From Tissierellia bacterium (GTDB lineage: Bacteria > Bacillota > Clostridia > Tissierellales > Peptoniphilaceae): 64,000 bases of DNA. Below the pieces are notes generated by a model, which ran no database searches, had not been told where the DNA came from, and saw only the letters and a list, made by a program, of their open reading frames with translations. Made by a program: the position numbers and the translations under genes. Below are positions 8,634-17,320 of the stretch, piece by piece. The stretch lies in NCBI GenBank assembly GCA_030538075.1, contig JAUNUQ010000010.1, positions 1 to 64,000 of the forward strand, written 5' to 3'. Numbering within the stretch: position 1 is the stretch's first letter; each line of letters begins with the position of its first letter.

Positions 8634-9914
8634 ATGGTATCACAAGAACAGCGAAAGAAAGTCGAGAGTTATCGATGGCTCATCTGGGGTGTTCTCGCCC
8701 TGATGTACATCTTTGTAACTTTCCACAGGATGGCGGCAGGGGTCGTCCGGCCGATGTTAGAAAGCGATTTTGGAATTGGTGCATCCGAATTTGCCATGAT
8801 TGGATCTATGTATTTCTATGCATACTTTGTCATGCAAATCCCATCGGGGGTCTTTGCTGACACTCTGGGGCCTAAGAAAACGGTTACCTACTTTTCGATC
8901 CTAGCAGCTGTAGGCTCTATCTTGTTCGGGTTTTCATCAAATCTATATATGGCATATTTAGGGCGTTTTTTAGTTGGAGTTGGAGTATCCGTCGTATTCG
9001 TCTGCATTATCAAAATCCAATCCCGTTGGTTCTATGCAAAGCAGCTGGCATTTATGATGGGAATGATTGGATTAACAGCAAACCTAGGTGCATTGCTTGC
9101 GCAAACTCCCCTATTGATCGTCTCCCAGATGATCGGTTGGAGGGCCACCTTTATCGGCATGGGTGTGATCATGTTTTTCTTTGCAATCATAACTTGGTTT
9201 TTTGTGAAAAATGATCCCACCGAGATGGGCTTGCCCAGCATGGAAGAGCTCGAAGGCAGACCGGCACCGGCGAAGACGGCTGCCAAGATGACCATCGGTG
9301 AATCTTTAAAATCCGTCCTGAGTAATCCGAGAACTTGGATCATCTCCGTCGCATTTATTGGAATGTATACGGGATATATCATCCTGTTGGGTACCTATGG
9401 AGGCTCTTTCCTATCTGTAAAATACGGATACACGCCTGCTGTATCAGCCACTTTAATCATTGCAGCTGTTATTGGTTCTGCATTGGGTGGATTGTTTATC
9501 GGAGGATGGTCGGACAAGCTCAAGAAGAGAAAACTCGTCTTGGTCGTATGTGAAGTGTTAACACTGGTCGGATGGCTCATCTTCTTATATGTAGATATTC
9601 CAAATACCATCCTATTGGGAATCTTCTTATTCGTATTCGGCTTTATTATGACTGCATTTACCTTGACATGGACTCTGTCGAATGAGAGTAACGATAGAAG
9701 ACTACCAGGTATTGCGACCGGAGTGGTAAACTGTGTGGGTTTTGCTGGAACGGCGATCATCCCCGTTATGATGGGAGGTAAACTCGATACCATAGGAAAT
9801 ACACTAGAGGGTTACCAAAGTGCATTTCTCATTTTTGTAGTCGTAATGGTCGTCTCCGTAGTCGCTTCTTTCTTTACTAAGGAGACGAATGCGACGAATA
9901 TCTACCAAGAATAA
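8634..9914 (+). CDS. Major facilitator superfamily transporter
   Basis: The 426-residue protein has about twelve hydrophobic segments and the MFS signature loop after segment 2, here GVFADTLGPKKTV. It is a cytoplasmic-membrane secondary transporter for a small solute. ATG at 8634 follows GGAGGGGGATTCT, and this decides the start over a TTG 30 bases upstream. The next gene, 86 bases downstream on the same strand, is an M20 amidohydrolase, so transporter and hydrolase may handle the same N-acylated amino acid or dipeptide. That link is inference; the substrate is unknown. Confidence 0.85.
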   Translation: MVSQEQRKKVESYRWLIWGVLALMYIFVTFHRMAAGVVRPMLESDFGIGASEFAMIGSMYFYAYFVMQIPSGVFADTLGPKKTVTYFSILAAVGSILFGFSSNLYMAYLGRFLVGVGVSVVFVCIIKIQSRWFYAKQLAFMMGMIGLTANLGALLAQTPLLIVSQMIGWRATFIGMGVIMFFFAIITWFFVKNDPTEMGLPSMEELEGRPAPAKTAAKMTIGESLKSVLSNPRTWIISVAFIGMYTGYIILLGTYGGSFLSVKYGYTPAVSATLIIAAVIGSALGGLFIGGWSDKLKKRKLVLVVCEVLTLVGWLIFLYVDIPNTILLGIFLFVFGFIMTAFTLTWTLSNESNDRRLPGIATGVVNCVGFAGTAIIPVMMGGKLDTIGNTLEGYQSAFLIFVVVMVVSVVASFFTKETNATNIYQE

Positions 9915-10000
9915 TGAATTTTTTGACTGAATGGGTTCGACCAGCTTTCTGATCAAACACAATGATCTTCTATACCATAACAAATACGAAAGAGAGAGAA

Positions 10001-11194
10001 ATGATGAATATTTTAGACAAAGCCAAGGCATTAGATCGGTATATTGTCGAATTTCGCAGGGATCTACACCGAAATCCTGAGTTAAGTGGAAAAGAAGTAC
10101 GCACTCAGGAGAGACTGATGGAAGAGCTGAGTAAATTGGGGATCTCTTATCGCAAAGTCGGTAATACATCCTTGATTGCAACTCTAAATGAAGGCAAGGG
10201 AAAAGTCGTCGCACTGCGGGCGGACACCGATGCACTACCGGTATTAGAGCAGGCTGATATTGATTATAAATCTGAGATTGAAGGACTTGCCCACGCTTGT
10301 GGTCATGATGCGCATACGGCAATGCTGCTTGGAGCAGCTCGTATCCTCTCAGAGATGAAGGATGAGATTCCCGGTGAAGTTCGCTTCTTTTTCCAAGAGG
10401 GTGAGGAGACCTTTACTGGAGCTAAGCTGATCGTCCAAGCTGGCGGCATGGAAGGTGTCGATGTCGTTTTCGGTATGCATGTCTTCACCTTCTTCAAAGG
10501 GGTATATCTGCCCACTGGTACTTTTGACTTAACCCCTGGCTACAAAATGGCCGGATGCGATACGATTTTTGTCAAATTTGAAGGGGTCTCTGGCCATGGT
10601 TCTGCACCAAATCTCGCGAAGGATACCATTCATCCCGCAGCGCTATTCGTAACGGATCTGCAGGGTATTGTGACAAAAAATGTAGATCCACAGCAAGCTT
10701 GCGTACTCAATGTCGGACGATTTAGTGGTGGCACCAAGGCAAATATTATTTCTAAGTATGCTGAAGTCGATATCTCTATGCGCTATTTTGATGAAGAGGC
10801 CAGGGAAGCATTGCACGCTGGCATCCGTCGGCACGCCCAGGCCATCGCAGATATGTATGAGATCAAAGTAGATGTAGATATCCAAGAGAGTGCCTTGAGC
10901 TTATACAATGATGAAGAAGTCTCGCTACTGGCACAAGAAGCCGGATATAAGATCTTCGGTGCAGATAAGCGAGTCGAATTTGCCAGAAGCATGGGTTCTG
11001 AAGACATGCCCTATTATCTGCAGCATGCCCCCGGTTGTTATGCCTTCTTAGGGATTTACAACGAGGACATCGAAGCTATTTACTTCCCGCATCATGAGCG
11101 ATTCAAGGTAGACGAAGATGCATTAAAGCTCGGTGCTGCCTACCATGTTCAATTCACTCTGGACTACTTGAACAGCGAAGCTGGCAAAGAATAG
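10001..11194 (+). CDS. M20-family amidohydrolase / peptidase
   Basis: This 397-residue zinc enzyme belongs to the M20D group (hippurate hydrolase, N-acyl-amino-acid amidohydrolase, IAA-amino-acid hydrolase). Motifs for metal binding and catalysis are ALRADTDALPV, HACGHDAHTA, FFQEGEET and the C-terminal FPHHERF. A dimerisation domain lies between about residues 185 and 300. Two ATG codons follow each other at 10001 and 10004 with a weak GAGAGAG site; upstream in-frame codons lack any site. It probably forms a unit with the MFS gene. The exact acyl substrate cannot be told. Confidence 0.88.
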   Translation: MMNILDKAKALDRYIVEFRRDLHRNPELSGKEVRTQERLMEELSKLGISYRKVGNTSLIATLNEGKGKVVALRADTDALPVLEQADIDYKSEIEGLAHACGHDAHTAMLLGAARILSEMKDEIPGEVRFFFQEGEETFTGAKLIVQAGGMEGVDVVFGMHVFTFFKGVYLPTGTFDLTPGYKMAGCDTIFVKFEGVSGHGSAPNLAKDTIHPAALFVTDLQGIVTKNVDPQQACVLNVGRFSGGTKANIISKYAEVDISMRYFDEEAREALHAGIRRHAQAIADMYEIKVDVDIQESALSLYNDEEVSLLAQEAGYKIFGADKRVEFARSMGSEDMPYYLQHAPGCYAFLGIYNEDIEAIYFPHHERFKVDEDALKLGAAYHVQFTLDYLNSEAGKE

Positions 11195-11218
11195 CTACTA
11201 AAATGGTCTAAACCATAT

Positions 11219-11256
11219 AAAACAGGACCCCTCATCACAAAAGGGGTCCTGTTTTT
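11219..11256. terminator. Bidirectional terminator between the M20 gene and the ser operon
   Basis: ACAGGACCCCT and AGGGGTCCTGT form a strong hairpin with A-runs before and T-runs after it, serving the convergent genes on both sides. Confidence 0.85.
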
Positions 11257-12463
11257 ACATCTTATGCAAGAATAGGCCATTTAACAGTTTTGGCTCAAAC
11301 CAGGTGGACTTTGCGGGCATTAGATCCCCTCGATCGGCAACTGCGAGTAGGTCTTGGATATCCGTCGGGTACATGGCAATTGCCATACCGCCCTGTTGGT
11401 CTACCAGATCCTTCAGATAGTCCAGCCCGCGAATTCCTCCGATAAACTCCATATCGGGATCTAGGCGCGGGTCTCCCATATGGAAGATGCCCTCTAATAC
11501 GATCCTCTGCAGGTTGTAGACATCGAGTCCTCTAAGTGGGTCTGGATCTCTGTACTCGGGCTTCAATGTAAGACGATGGGAATGTCCATCGGCATAGATG
11601 GTAATCTGATATTTTGCCAGAGGTTCTGTGAATGCAGACAGCTGCTGAATCTCGCAGAACTTCTCCATCTGCGAGAGAAAGTCCGAAAACTCAAGTCCCT
11701 TCAAGCTCCGCAGATATCGGTGATAGGGCAAAATGCTCACTTCGTCCGATGGGAAAGCCACGGAGAGAAAATAGTCAGATTCCCTGATCACGCCCGACTG
11801 CTGATCCCTATCGAATACATTGACAGCGGATTTGCTGCGATGATGTCCGTCGGCTACATAGATGGCATCCAGCTTTTGGAATTCTTCAATGAAAGCAGCT
11901 GGATTGGGAATGCGAAAACCTCGATGTCTGGTCTCGTACTTTACAAAATCAAAGATCGGTTCTCCCTCTTCTACTCCTTGATCTAATAGTGCTTTGATCT
12001 GTTCGCTAGCCCGATAGATCAAGAAGATGGGTCCGATATGAAAGCCAGTGCGATCGATGTGATTGGTACGATCGGCTTCCTTCGCGGGGATGGTCTTCTC
12101 GTGGATGCGGATGATGCCTTCCAGATAATCCTGTACAGAGGACAACCCCACTAACCCCCTTTGGACACGGCCACGGAAGGTTTGTTCGTAAAGATAGAGG
12201 TTCTCCTGATCATCAAAGGCCAGCTCCCCCTTCTGGATCATCTCCTCCAGGAGAGCTCTCGCCTTTTCATATACGATGGGATCATCGAAGGCCACGCCAT
12301 CTAAGGTGGACTCCGCCCGATCCACTTTTAAGATGCTACGGGGATTGTCCTGCAAGATGGCTCTCGTTTCCTCTGTGGAGACCACGTCATAGGGATGATC
12401 TGCAATCGCCTCTGCCTCTTGATAACTCGGTCGAACCGCTGGAAACGCCTTGATTTTTACCAT
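11255..12463 (-). CDS. DUF1015 protein in the serine operon
   Basis: The 402-residue cytoplasmic protein matches DUF1015 (COG4198), with its hallmark YVADGHHRSKSA motif near the middle. The family is repeatedly found with serA and class-V aminotransferase genes in Clostridia and Thermotogae. The motif resembles the ParB-like DGHHR of archaeal free-serine kinases, so phosphoserine or serine phosphotransfer is an attractive but unproven role; no SerB-type phosphatase is in this operon. The ATG at 12463 overlaps the last base-pair of the serA stop codon (TAATG), which decides the start. Ends at the shared terminator. Confidence 0.8.
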   Translation of the reverse strand: MVKIKAFPAVRPSYQEAEAIADHPYDVVSTEETRAILQDNPRSILKVDRAESTLDGVAFDDPIVYEKARALLEEMIQKGELAFDDQENLYLYEQTFRGRVQRGLVGLSSVQDYLEGIIRIHEKTIPAKEADRTNHIDRTGFHIGPIFLIYRASEQIKALLDQGVEEGEPIFDFVKYETRHRGFRIPNPAAFIEEFQKLDAIYVADGHHRSKSAVNVFDRDQQSGVIRESDYFLSVAFPSDEVSILPYHRYLRSLKGLEFSDFLSQMEKFCEIQQLSAFTEPLAKYQITIYADGHSHRLTLKPEYRDPDPLRGLDVYNLQRIVLEGIFHMGDPRLDPDMEFIGGIRGLDYLKDLVDQQGGMAIAMYPTDIQDLLAVADRGDLMPAKSTWFEPKLLNGLFLHKM

Positions 12464-13365
12464 TAGAAATTCTCGCGAATGATCTGGACGATCTCTTCTC
12501 CGATTCGTTTTTGTGCCTCCGCTGTCGCTGCGCCAATATGGGGCGTAACCGCCACATTGGGATGGCATACGAGCTCCATGTTCTTTGTGGGCTCCTCTTC
12601 GAAGACATCCAGTGCCGCTGCCTTCACCTTTCCGGAATTCAGTGCACGGAGGAGGGCTTCTTCACTGACGACGCCGCCCCTGGCCAAGTCAACCAGATAG
12701 ACACAGTCCTTCATTTTATTAAATTGCTCATCATCGATCAGGTGGTAGTTCCCCTGTCCCCCAGGAATATGCAGGGAGATGAAATCCGCCTGTTCAAAAA
12801 GCTCGTCCATGGTGACTTTTTGTCTGCCATTGGGTTCGACTTCGCCGATGTCCGTGAAGACAACTTTCATGCCCAATGCCTCTGCTTTGTCGGCTAGGGA
12901 TTTGGCAATGCGTCCATATCCTATCAGTCCCAGAGTTTTGCCCATGATCTCAACTCCGCTGTACTTGGACTTGTTCCAAGCACCGTCTTCCATCTCCGCA
13001 TTGGCCAATGGAATATGTCTTGCGATATTGATCATCTGCGCCAATGCCAATTCCGCTACGGAGTTGGCGCTGGAGTTGGGTGTGTTGTATACGGCGATGC
13101 CCTTTTCTGTTGCATAGGCTACGTCGATATTGTCCAGTCCAATTCCCGCACGGATGGCCACTTTTAATTGTCCACCTGCTACAGCTGCGTCAACGACTTC
13201 CTTCGTGATCTTAGTTCTAGACCGAATGATGACTGCATCGACTTCTTTAATTCGCTCTAAGAGCTCTTCGGGGCTCACTTTTTCCTCGATGAGGGTATGG
13301 CCCATTTCCTTGAGTTCTTGGGCTTTTTCTTGGTCCATGCCATCTGTAATTAGAATTTTTGCCAT
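12463..13365 (-). CDS. serA: D-3-phosphoglycerate dehydrogenase, short form without ACT domain
   Basis: This 300-residue NAD-dependent enzyme oxidises 3-phosphoglycerate to 3-phosphohydroxypyruvate, the first step of serine synthesis. The NAD fold is marked by GLIGYGRIAKSLA (about 146-158). The catalytic Arg229 (DLARGG), Glu258 (DVFEEEP) and His276 (TPHIGA) are in place. It lacks the C-terminal ACT and intervening domains of the 400-530-residue forms, so serine feedback through ACT is not expected. Related 2-hydroxyacid dehydrogenases cannot be excluded, but the operon supports serA. It starts two bases after the aminotransferase stop. Confidence 0.88.
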   Translation of the reverse strand: MAKILITDGMDQEKAQELKEMGHTLIEEKVSPEELLERIKEVDAVIIRSRTKITKEVVDAAVAGGQLKVAIRAGIGLDNIDVAYATEKGIAVYNTPNSSANSVAELALAQMINIARHIPLANAEMEDGAWNKSKYSGVEIMGKTLGLIGYGRIAKSLADKAEALGMKVVFTDIGEVEPNGRQKVTMDELFEQADFISLHIPGGQGNYHLIDDEQFNKMKDCVYLVDLARGGVVSEEALLRALNSGKVKAAALDVFEEEPTKNMELVCHPNVAVTPHIGAATAEAQKRIGEEIVQIIRENF

Positions 13366-13367
13366 CT

Positions 13368-14459
13368 CTATGCCTCCAATCCCAATACTTCGATCATGGC
13401 ATCCAATAGGCCACGTACGTCTTCCACGGTGTAATCGCCCATATGGGAGATGCGGAAGGTCACATCCTTCAGGTCTCCATATCCATTGGCGATAATATAT
13501 CCTTTGGGTTCTAGCAATTTGTTTACCTCAGAGATATTCAATCCTCTGGTGTTTTCGACACAGGTGATGGTATCTGAGAGATATTTTTCATCTTTGACTT
13601 TTAATGCAAAGTATTTCTTTGCAAAAGCTTGCACCTCAAGGGCCATCTCATGATGTCTCTTGAATCGATTCTCCAGTCCCTCTGCTTCCATTCGTTCCAA
13701 TTGGTACTCCAGTCCAAAATAATGGGGCAGTGTTGGAGTTGAGGGGTATTGATCTTTTTTAAGTATGAAATCGTATAAGGTCACATAATCAAAATAAAGC
13801 CCTCTGTTCTCAATGGTGCGTGCTTTTTCGATGGATCTCTCGGTAACCCCTGCAAAGGAGATGCCTGCCGGCAATCCAAAACACTTCTGTGAAGAAGTGA
13901 TCAGGATGTCAATGCCCCACTCGTCCTGGGGAATATTCATCCCACCCAGGGAACTGACTGCGTCTACCACGGTTATTATCTCCGGAAACTCCTCTTTCAT
14001 CATGGCCATAATCTCCCCAAGGGGATTGGTCAGGCCGCTAGAGGTCTCATTGTGCTGCAGGGTGATCAGGTCATACTTGCCTTTTAGCAAGTTCTCTCGA
14101 ACATAGTCCGCAGTGATGGCTTCTCCCATCTCCACACGGTACTTGTCCGCTGGTATGCCGTTTAGCTTGCAGATCTTGTAGAATTTGTCTCCAAAGGAAC
14201 CGCAGGAAAACACGGCTGCTCGTTCTTTGGTACAAGAGCGTACAGCACCTTCCATCAAACCCGTTCCAGATGAAGTCGAAATCAGAATCCTATTCTCTGT
14301 TTGGAAGACTTTTTGCAGACCTTCCTCCAGCGTTCGCTGAAGACGGGAGGCCTCCGCACCTCTATGGCCGATCTGCTGTGTAGCAAACTTGGCCAAGACA
14401 TCTTCTTGTACATCGATTGGTCCCGGTATAAATAGCTTCTTGTGCACGTTTTTTCCCAC
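13368..14459 (-). CDS. Class V aminotransferase (phosphoserine or serine-glyoxylate/alanine-glyoxylate type)
   Basis: The 363-residue PLP enzyme has the cofactor lysine Lys192 in ITSSQKCFG, and the substrate region NETSSGLTNP. It resembles the small alanine/serine-glyoxylate aminotransferases that replace SerC in several Clostridia, so it probably makes 3-phosphoserine from 3-phosphohydroxypyruvate. It is the first gene of the operon. The frame starts with GTG at 14459 after GAGGAAAG; a second GTG four codons later has AGGTGG at better spacing and may be the true start. Confidence 0.85.
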   Translation of the reverse strand: MGKNVHKKLFIPGPIDVQEDVLAKFATQQIGHRGAEASRLQRTLEEGLQKVFQTENRILISTSSGTGLMEGAVRSCTKERAAVFSCGSFGDKFYKICKLNGIPADKYRVEMGEAITADYVRENLLKGKYDLITLQHNETSSGLTNPLGEIMAMMKEEFPEIITVVDAVSSLGGMNIPQDEWGIDILITSSQKCFGLPAGISFAGVTERSIEKARTIENRGLYFDYVTLYDFILKKDQYPSTPTLPHYFGLEYQLERMEAEGLENRFKRHHEMALEVQAFAKKYFALKVKDEKYLSDTITCVENTRGLNISEVNKLLEPKGYIIANGYGDLKDVTFRISHMGDYTVEDVRGLLDAMIEVLGLEA

Positions 14460-14479
14460 CTTTCCTCAAATTTTCTTCT

Positions 14480-14488
14480 ATTGTACCA
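14480..14488 (-). promoter_or_regulatory. Extended -10 promoter of the ser operon
   Basis: On the minus strand TGGTACAAT lies about 20 bases before the start codon, giving a very short leader. The -35 is weak. No T-box or other long leader fits between this and the gene. Confidence 0.4.
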
Positions 14489-14606
14489 CAACATCTGCGA
14501 GAACCACAAACAAATTTCTTTATTTCTATACTACTTCCTTGTAAAAAAGAGGCAAAGTGTCTAGATTCCAATCTCTTCGAGTGTTAGATTTGAAAGGGGC
14601 TCAAAC

Positions 14607-14644
14607 AAAAGCGCAGTATCTTCCCCTAAAGAAAAATGCTGCGC
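14607..14644 (-). terminator. Terminator of the deacetylase gene
   Basis: On the minus strand GCGCAGCAT and ATACTGCGC pair with one wobble around a 16-base loop, followed by TTTTG. Confidence 0.7.
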
Positions 14645-14661
14645 CTCTTTGCGTATTCGAT

Positions 14662-16398
14662 TTATTCGCTGCTTAATGGGATCTTGTCTAAGGTCTCGAT
14701 CTGATAACCTGCCGTTTGGATCCGGTCGATCAGATCGGGCATGATCGCCACATTGGTATTGGACACGGTATGGAGCAAAAGGATGGACCCATCGTGCAAT
14801 TGGCGAATGATTTGGTCTATGGCTTGGGCATAACTCGGCTGGTCGTTTACATCCCAGTCATGATACCCAAAGCTCCACTGCACCGGCACATATCCCAGCT
14901 CGTGGAGGATGGCCAGGGTCCGCTCGCTATAGTCCCCGTAGGGAGGCCGCATATACTTAGAGAGCTTTTGTCCTGTTAAGGCCGCGTATTTCGCATTCAA
15001 AGGGTCATAGTCCTGAATAAATGCAGTGATGGAGCTCTGCGCCACCTCTGATCCCCTCTTGTGATTGACGGAGTGATTTCCGATGAGATGTCCCTCTTGG
15101 GCCATGCGAATGACCAGTTCCGGACTTTGGTCCATAAACTGACCTGTGATGAAGAAGGTCGCTTTCACATTCTTGTCCTTCAGGGTATCCAGGAGTTTGG
15201 ACGTATTTGATCCATATTCATAACCCTCATCAAAGGTCAGATATACGGTCTTGGTGCCAGTGGACGGGGCTTGCCATAAACTATTATAGCGATTGAGTAG
15301 GACCTGTTTATCCTCGTCAATGGTCGTCTTGATCCCCTGATAATACGACTCTGCCGGTCGGAACCACCACTCTGTACCATAGCCACTGAGTCCCCAGAAG
15401 TAATCGGTATTGATATTCAAGCTACCGTCTGCGTTTCTGGAGATATGAGTGCCTCTGGGCACTGGCTCTAATGAGGCGGGTTTCCCCGTCAAGACATAAT
15501 CCGACAGAGATTTTTCTCCTCCGACCAAGATGATCTTGGCATCTGGGGTCCTTTGGATCTTCTCTCGAGTAAATGCTTCCACTTCCTCTGAATCGCTCAA
15601 TAGGAGGATCCCCTTCGAGCGGTGGATCAAAGAAGAGGCAGTAAAGGCATCCACCATTTCCCTGGCATTGACCAGAAAGATCTGACTCGCAGGGAGTCCC
15701 TCCGCTAATTTGACTGCTGTTTCAAAGCGGTTGCTACCGCTGATCCGCTTACTTGCTCCTAATTTTTGATATAGCTCTTGGTCGATTTGCATCTCGCCAC
15801 CGATCACTGTCTTTTCAAAGGGCAGGTCGATGACCGCTTGGGAGGGATGGTTGCGATTGACCAAGATCAGCGGAATCTCTGCGCCCCTTCTAGGGCTTGA
15901 TGCCAGGGCATCCACTTCATTGGCGGCGATTAACAATTCGAAGACTTCCACATGCTTTACAATCTCTTCATAGACTTTGAAGGAAGTCTCGTAGCGATCC
16001 TGACCACCAATTCGCTGCACCTGATAACCCTGTGACTCCAGCTGCTGTTCAACTTTTGCGCTCAGGGTATTCTCCCCGCCCAATAGATAGATCTGTTTTA
16101 CACCCAATCGCGCCAGCTCCGCTTTTGTCCCTCCATCTACCCCATCTCTCTGTGACAATAGGATGGGGGCTTGTAGTATATTAGCCAAGGTCGATGCCGC
16201 CAAGGCGTCCACGTATTGTGTGCCATTTGCCAAGATTGCGACTTGACTGGAAGAATAGCTCTTTGTGCTGATTTGGACCGCGGTTTGCTCCCGATTTGCC
16301 CCAGATATCCGCTCTATGTCCCGGTCTCTGATCGGTGCTGCAGTGGCAACCGTGGTCGCCAGGATGCAGAGTACCAGTAGGAAACTGATCTTTTTCAT
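14662..16398 (-). CDS. Secreted PdaA-like polysaccharide deacetylase with cell-wall-binding type 2 repeats
   Basis: The 578-residue protein has a signal peptide (1-21), three cell-wall-binding repeat 2 units (about 27-300, with the recurring RISGxxRxxTA and LLGGExxLS phrases) and a NodB deacetylase domain (about 380-578). Metal and catalytic residues are Asp390-Glu391 in LTFDEGYE, His442 and His446 in GNHSVNH, the RPPYGDYS motif and the late LLLH motif. TFDEGYE is typical of PdaA, which removes acetyl from muramic acid to make the delta-lactam of spore cortex. The usual protein lacks the wall-binding repeats; here they should hold it to secondary wall polymers as in clostridial S-layer-like proteins. 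AGGAGGAATT sets the ATG at 16398. Confidence 0.88.
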   Translation of the reverse strand: MKKISFLLVLCILATTVATAAPIRDRDIERISGANREQTAVQISTKSYSSSQVAILANGTQYVDALAASTLANILQAPILLSQRDGVDGGTKAELARLGVKQIYLLGGENTLSAKVEQQLESQGYQVQRIGGQDRYETSFKVYEEIVKHVEVFELLIAANEVDALASSPRRGAEIPLILVNRNHPSQAVIDLPFEKTVIGGEMQIDQELYQKLGASKRISGSNRFETAVKLAEGLPASQIFLVNAREMVDAFTASSLIHRSKGILLLSDSEEVEAFTREKIQRTPDAKIILVGGEKSLSDYVLTGKPASLEPVPRGTHISRNADGSLNINTDYFWGLSGYGTEWWFRPAESYYQGIKTTIDEDKQVLLNRYNSLWQAPSTGTKTVYLTFDEGYEYGSNTSKLLDTLKDKNVKATFFITGQFMDQSPELVIRMAQEGHLIGNHSVNHKRGSEVAQSSITAFIQDYDPLNAKYAALTGQKLSKYMRPPYGDYSERTLAILHELGYVPVQWSFGYHDWDVNDQPSYAQAIDQIIRQLHDGSILLLHTVSNTNVAIMPDLIDRIQTAGYQIETLDKIPLSSE

Positions 16399-16426
16399 AA
16401 TTCCTCCTGTTGAATTTGATAGCTCC

Positions 16427-16435
16427 ATTGTATCA
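16427..16435 (-). promoter_or_regulatory. Possible extended -10 of the deacetylase gene
   Basis: TGATACAAT on the minus strand lies about 30 bases before the start codon; a convincing -35 is missing. Confidence 0.35.
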
Positions 16436-16492
16436 TATTGCCAGTGGATCCCCCAGATAGAATCTCTTTTTTCGTATTCATGAAATCCCAAT

Positions 16493-16535
16493 AAAAGTAC
16501 CCAGGTCTGATAAAGTCACAGACCTGGGTACTTTT
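16493..16535. terminator. Terminator downstream of thiT
   Basis: Perfect 17-base inverted repeat (16493-16509, 16519-16535) with nine-base loop, bounded by AAAA and TTTT. It ends thiT on the minus strand and insulates the deacetylase gene. Confidence 0.85.
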
Positions 16536-16560
16536 GCTTTCTATTTCTATTGGAATTCGG

Positions 16561-17109
16561 TTAAATATTTGGCACTGGCGCCGCTTTTTGTATTGGGTTC
16601 CAGATCAAATACAATAGGATGGTCGAGATGACCAATTCGACGCCCATATAGCTGCCATTGTACTGGATGGCGTAGAACCAGGGATTCATCGTGCCCGCAT
16701 ATTCGCTGAAGAACACCACCCCGGAGAGCACATGAAAGACTGCCCTCCCCAGCATCCCCAAAAAGGAGGCACCGAGGACCCAACCCATTCGAGTCTTCGC
16801 ATTGTTTAAATGTCCCCTGGCGATGCCTGCTAAGCCCAAGGAGCCAAAGGCCAAGGGATAATCCAATAGTAATTGGATCGGAGAGACCATAAACGGATCC
16901 ATAATAAATTGTATCAGTCCATACAGAGTCCCAACGACCAGCCCTCTACCGGTGCCCCATCGCATTGCAAATAGCAGGATGGGAATCATCGAGCCCGCCG
17001 TCACTGAGCCGCCCTGGGGCATCTTAAAGAGTCGGATCATACTGAGAGCGGTTGCCAAGCCGATCATAATGCCCCCTTCAACCATCATTCTGAGTTTGTT
17101 TCTGTCCAT
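16561..17109 (-). CDS. thiT: Thiamine-specific ECF transporter S component ThiT
   Basis: This 182-residue membrane protein has six hydrophobic segments and the thiamine-binding loop region GGSVTAGSMIPIL typical of ThiT (YuaJ). It binds thiamine outside the cell and needs the shared EcfA/A'/T module, which is not in this window. TGGAGGTAGAA precedes ATG 17109; the frame is open further upstream but without a site and runs into the riboswitch terminator. Control by the TPP riboswitch directly upstream confirms the thiamine role. Confidence 0.93.
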   Translation of the reverse strand: MDRNKLRMMVEGGIMIGLATALSMIRLFKMPQGGSVTAGSMIPILLFAMRWGTGRGLVVGTLYGLIQFIMDPFMVSPIQLLLDYPLAFGSLGLAGIARGHLNNAKTRMGWVLGASFLGMLGRAVFHVLSGVVFFSEYAGTMNPWFYAIQYNGSYMGVELVISTILLYLIWNPIQKAAPVPNI

Positions 17110-17131
17110 TTCTACCTCCAAAACCGTATTA

Positions 17132-17165
17132 CAACAAAACACCCCATACCATGAGCATAGGGTGC
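17132..17165 (-). terminator. Expression-platform terminator of the TPP riboswitch
   Basis: On the minus strand CACCCTAT and ATGGGGTG pair with one wobble and are followed by TTTTGTTGT, placed between the aptamer and thiT. When TPP is bound this hairpin should stop transcription. Confidence 0.8.
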
Positions 17166-17172
17166 TTAAATA

Positions 17173-17262
17173 AGCCACTTTCCTACGCTGGTATTATCCA
17201 GTTCAGGTATCGGGGTTACGTTCACGTTCTCAGCCGGGTCAAGCCCAGCACCCCCAGTGCCA
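17173..17262 (-). promoter_or_regulatory. TPP riboswitch (THI element) of thiT
   Basis: The minus strand shows the conserved blocks of the THI box in order: CTGGGGGTGC, GGCTGAGA, a variable arm, ACCTGAACTGGATAATACCAG and CGTAGGAAAG. These are the pyrimidine- and pyrophosphate-binding arms. The aptamer is about 90 bases and is followed by a terminator and then thiT. Confidence 0.95.
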
Positions 17263-17320
17263 TAGGTATTTGGTTTTGTTGTTAGATTTATTATATCTGA
17301 CCTGAGCCGGATGCGCAATA

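Noticed and set aside
14460-14661. T-box or serine-responsive leader before the ser operon
   Set aside because: The promoter lies about 20 bases before the gene, and no T-box core is present; the only strong hairpin belongs to the deacetylase terminator downstream of the other gene.
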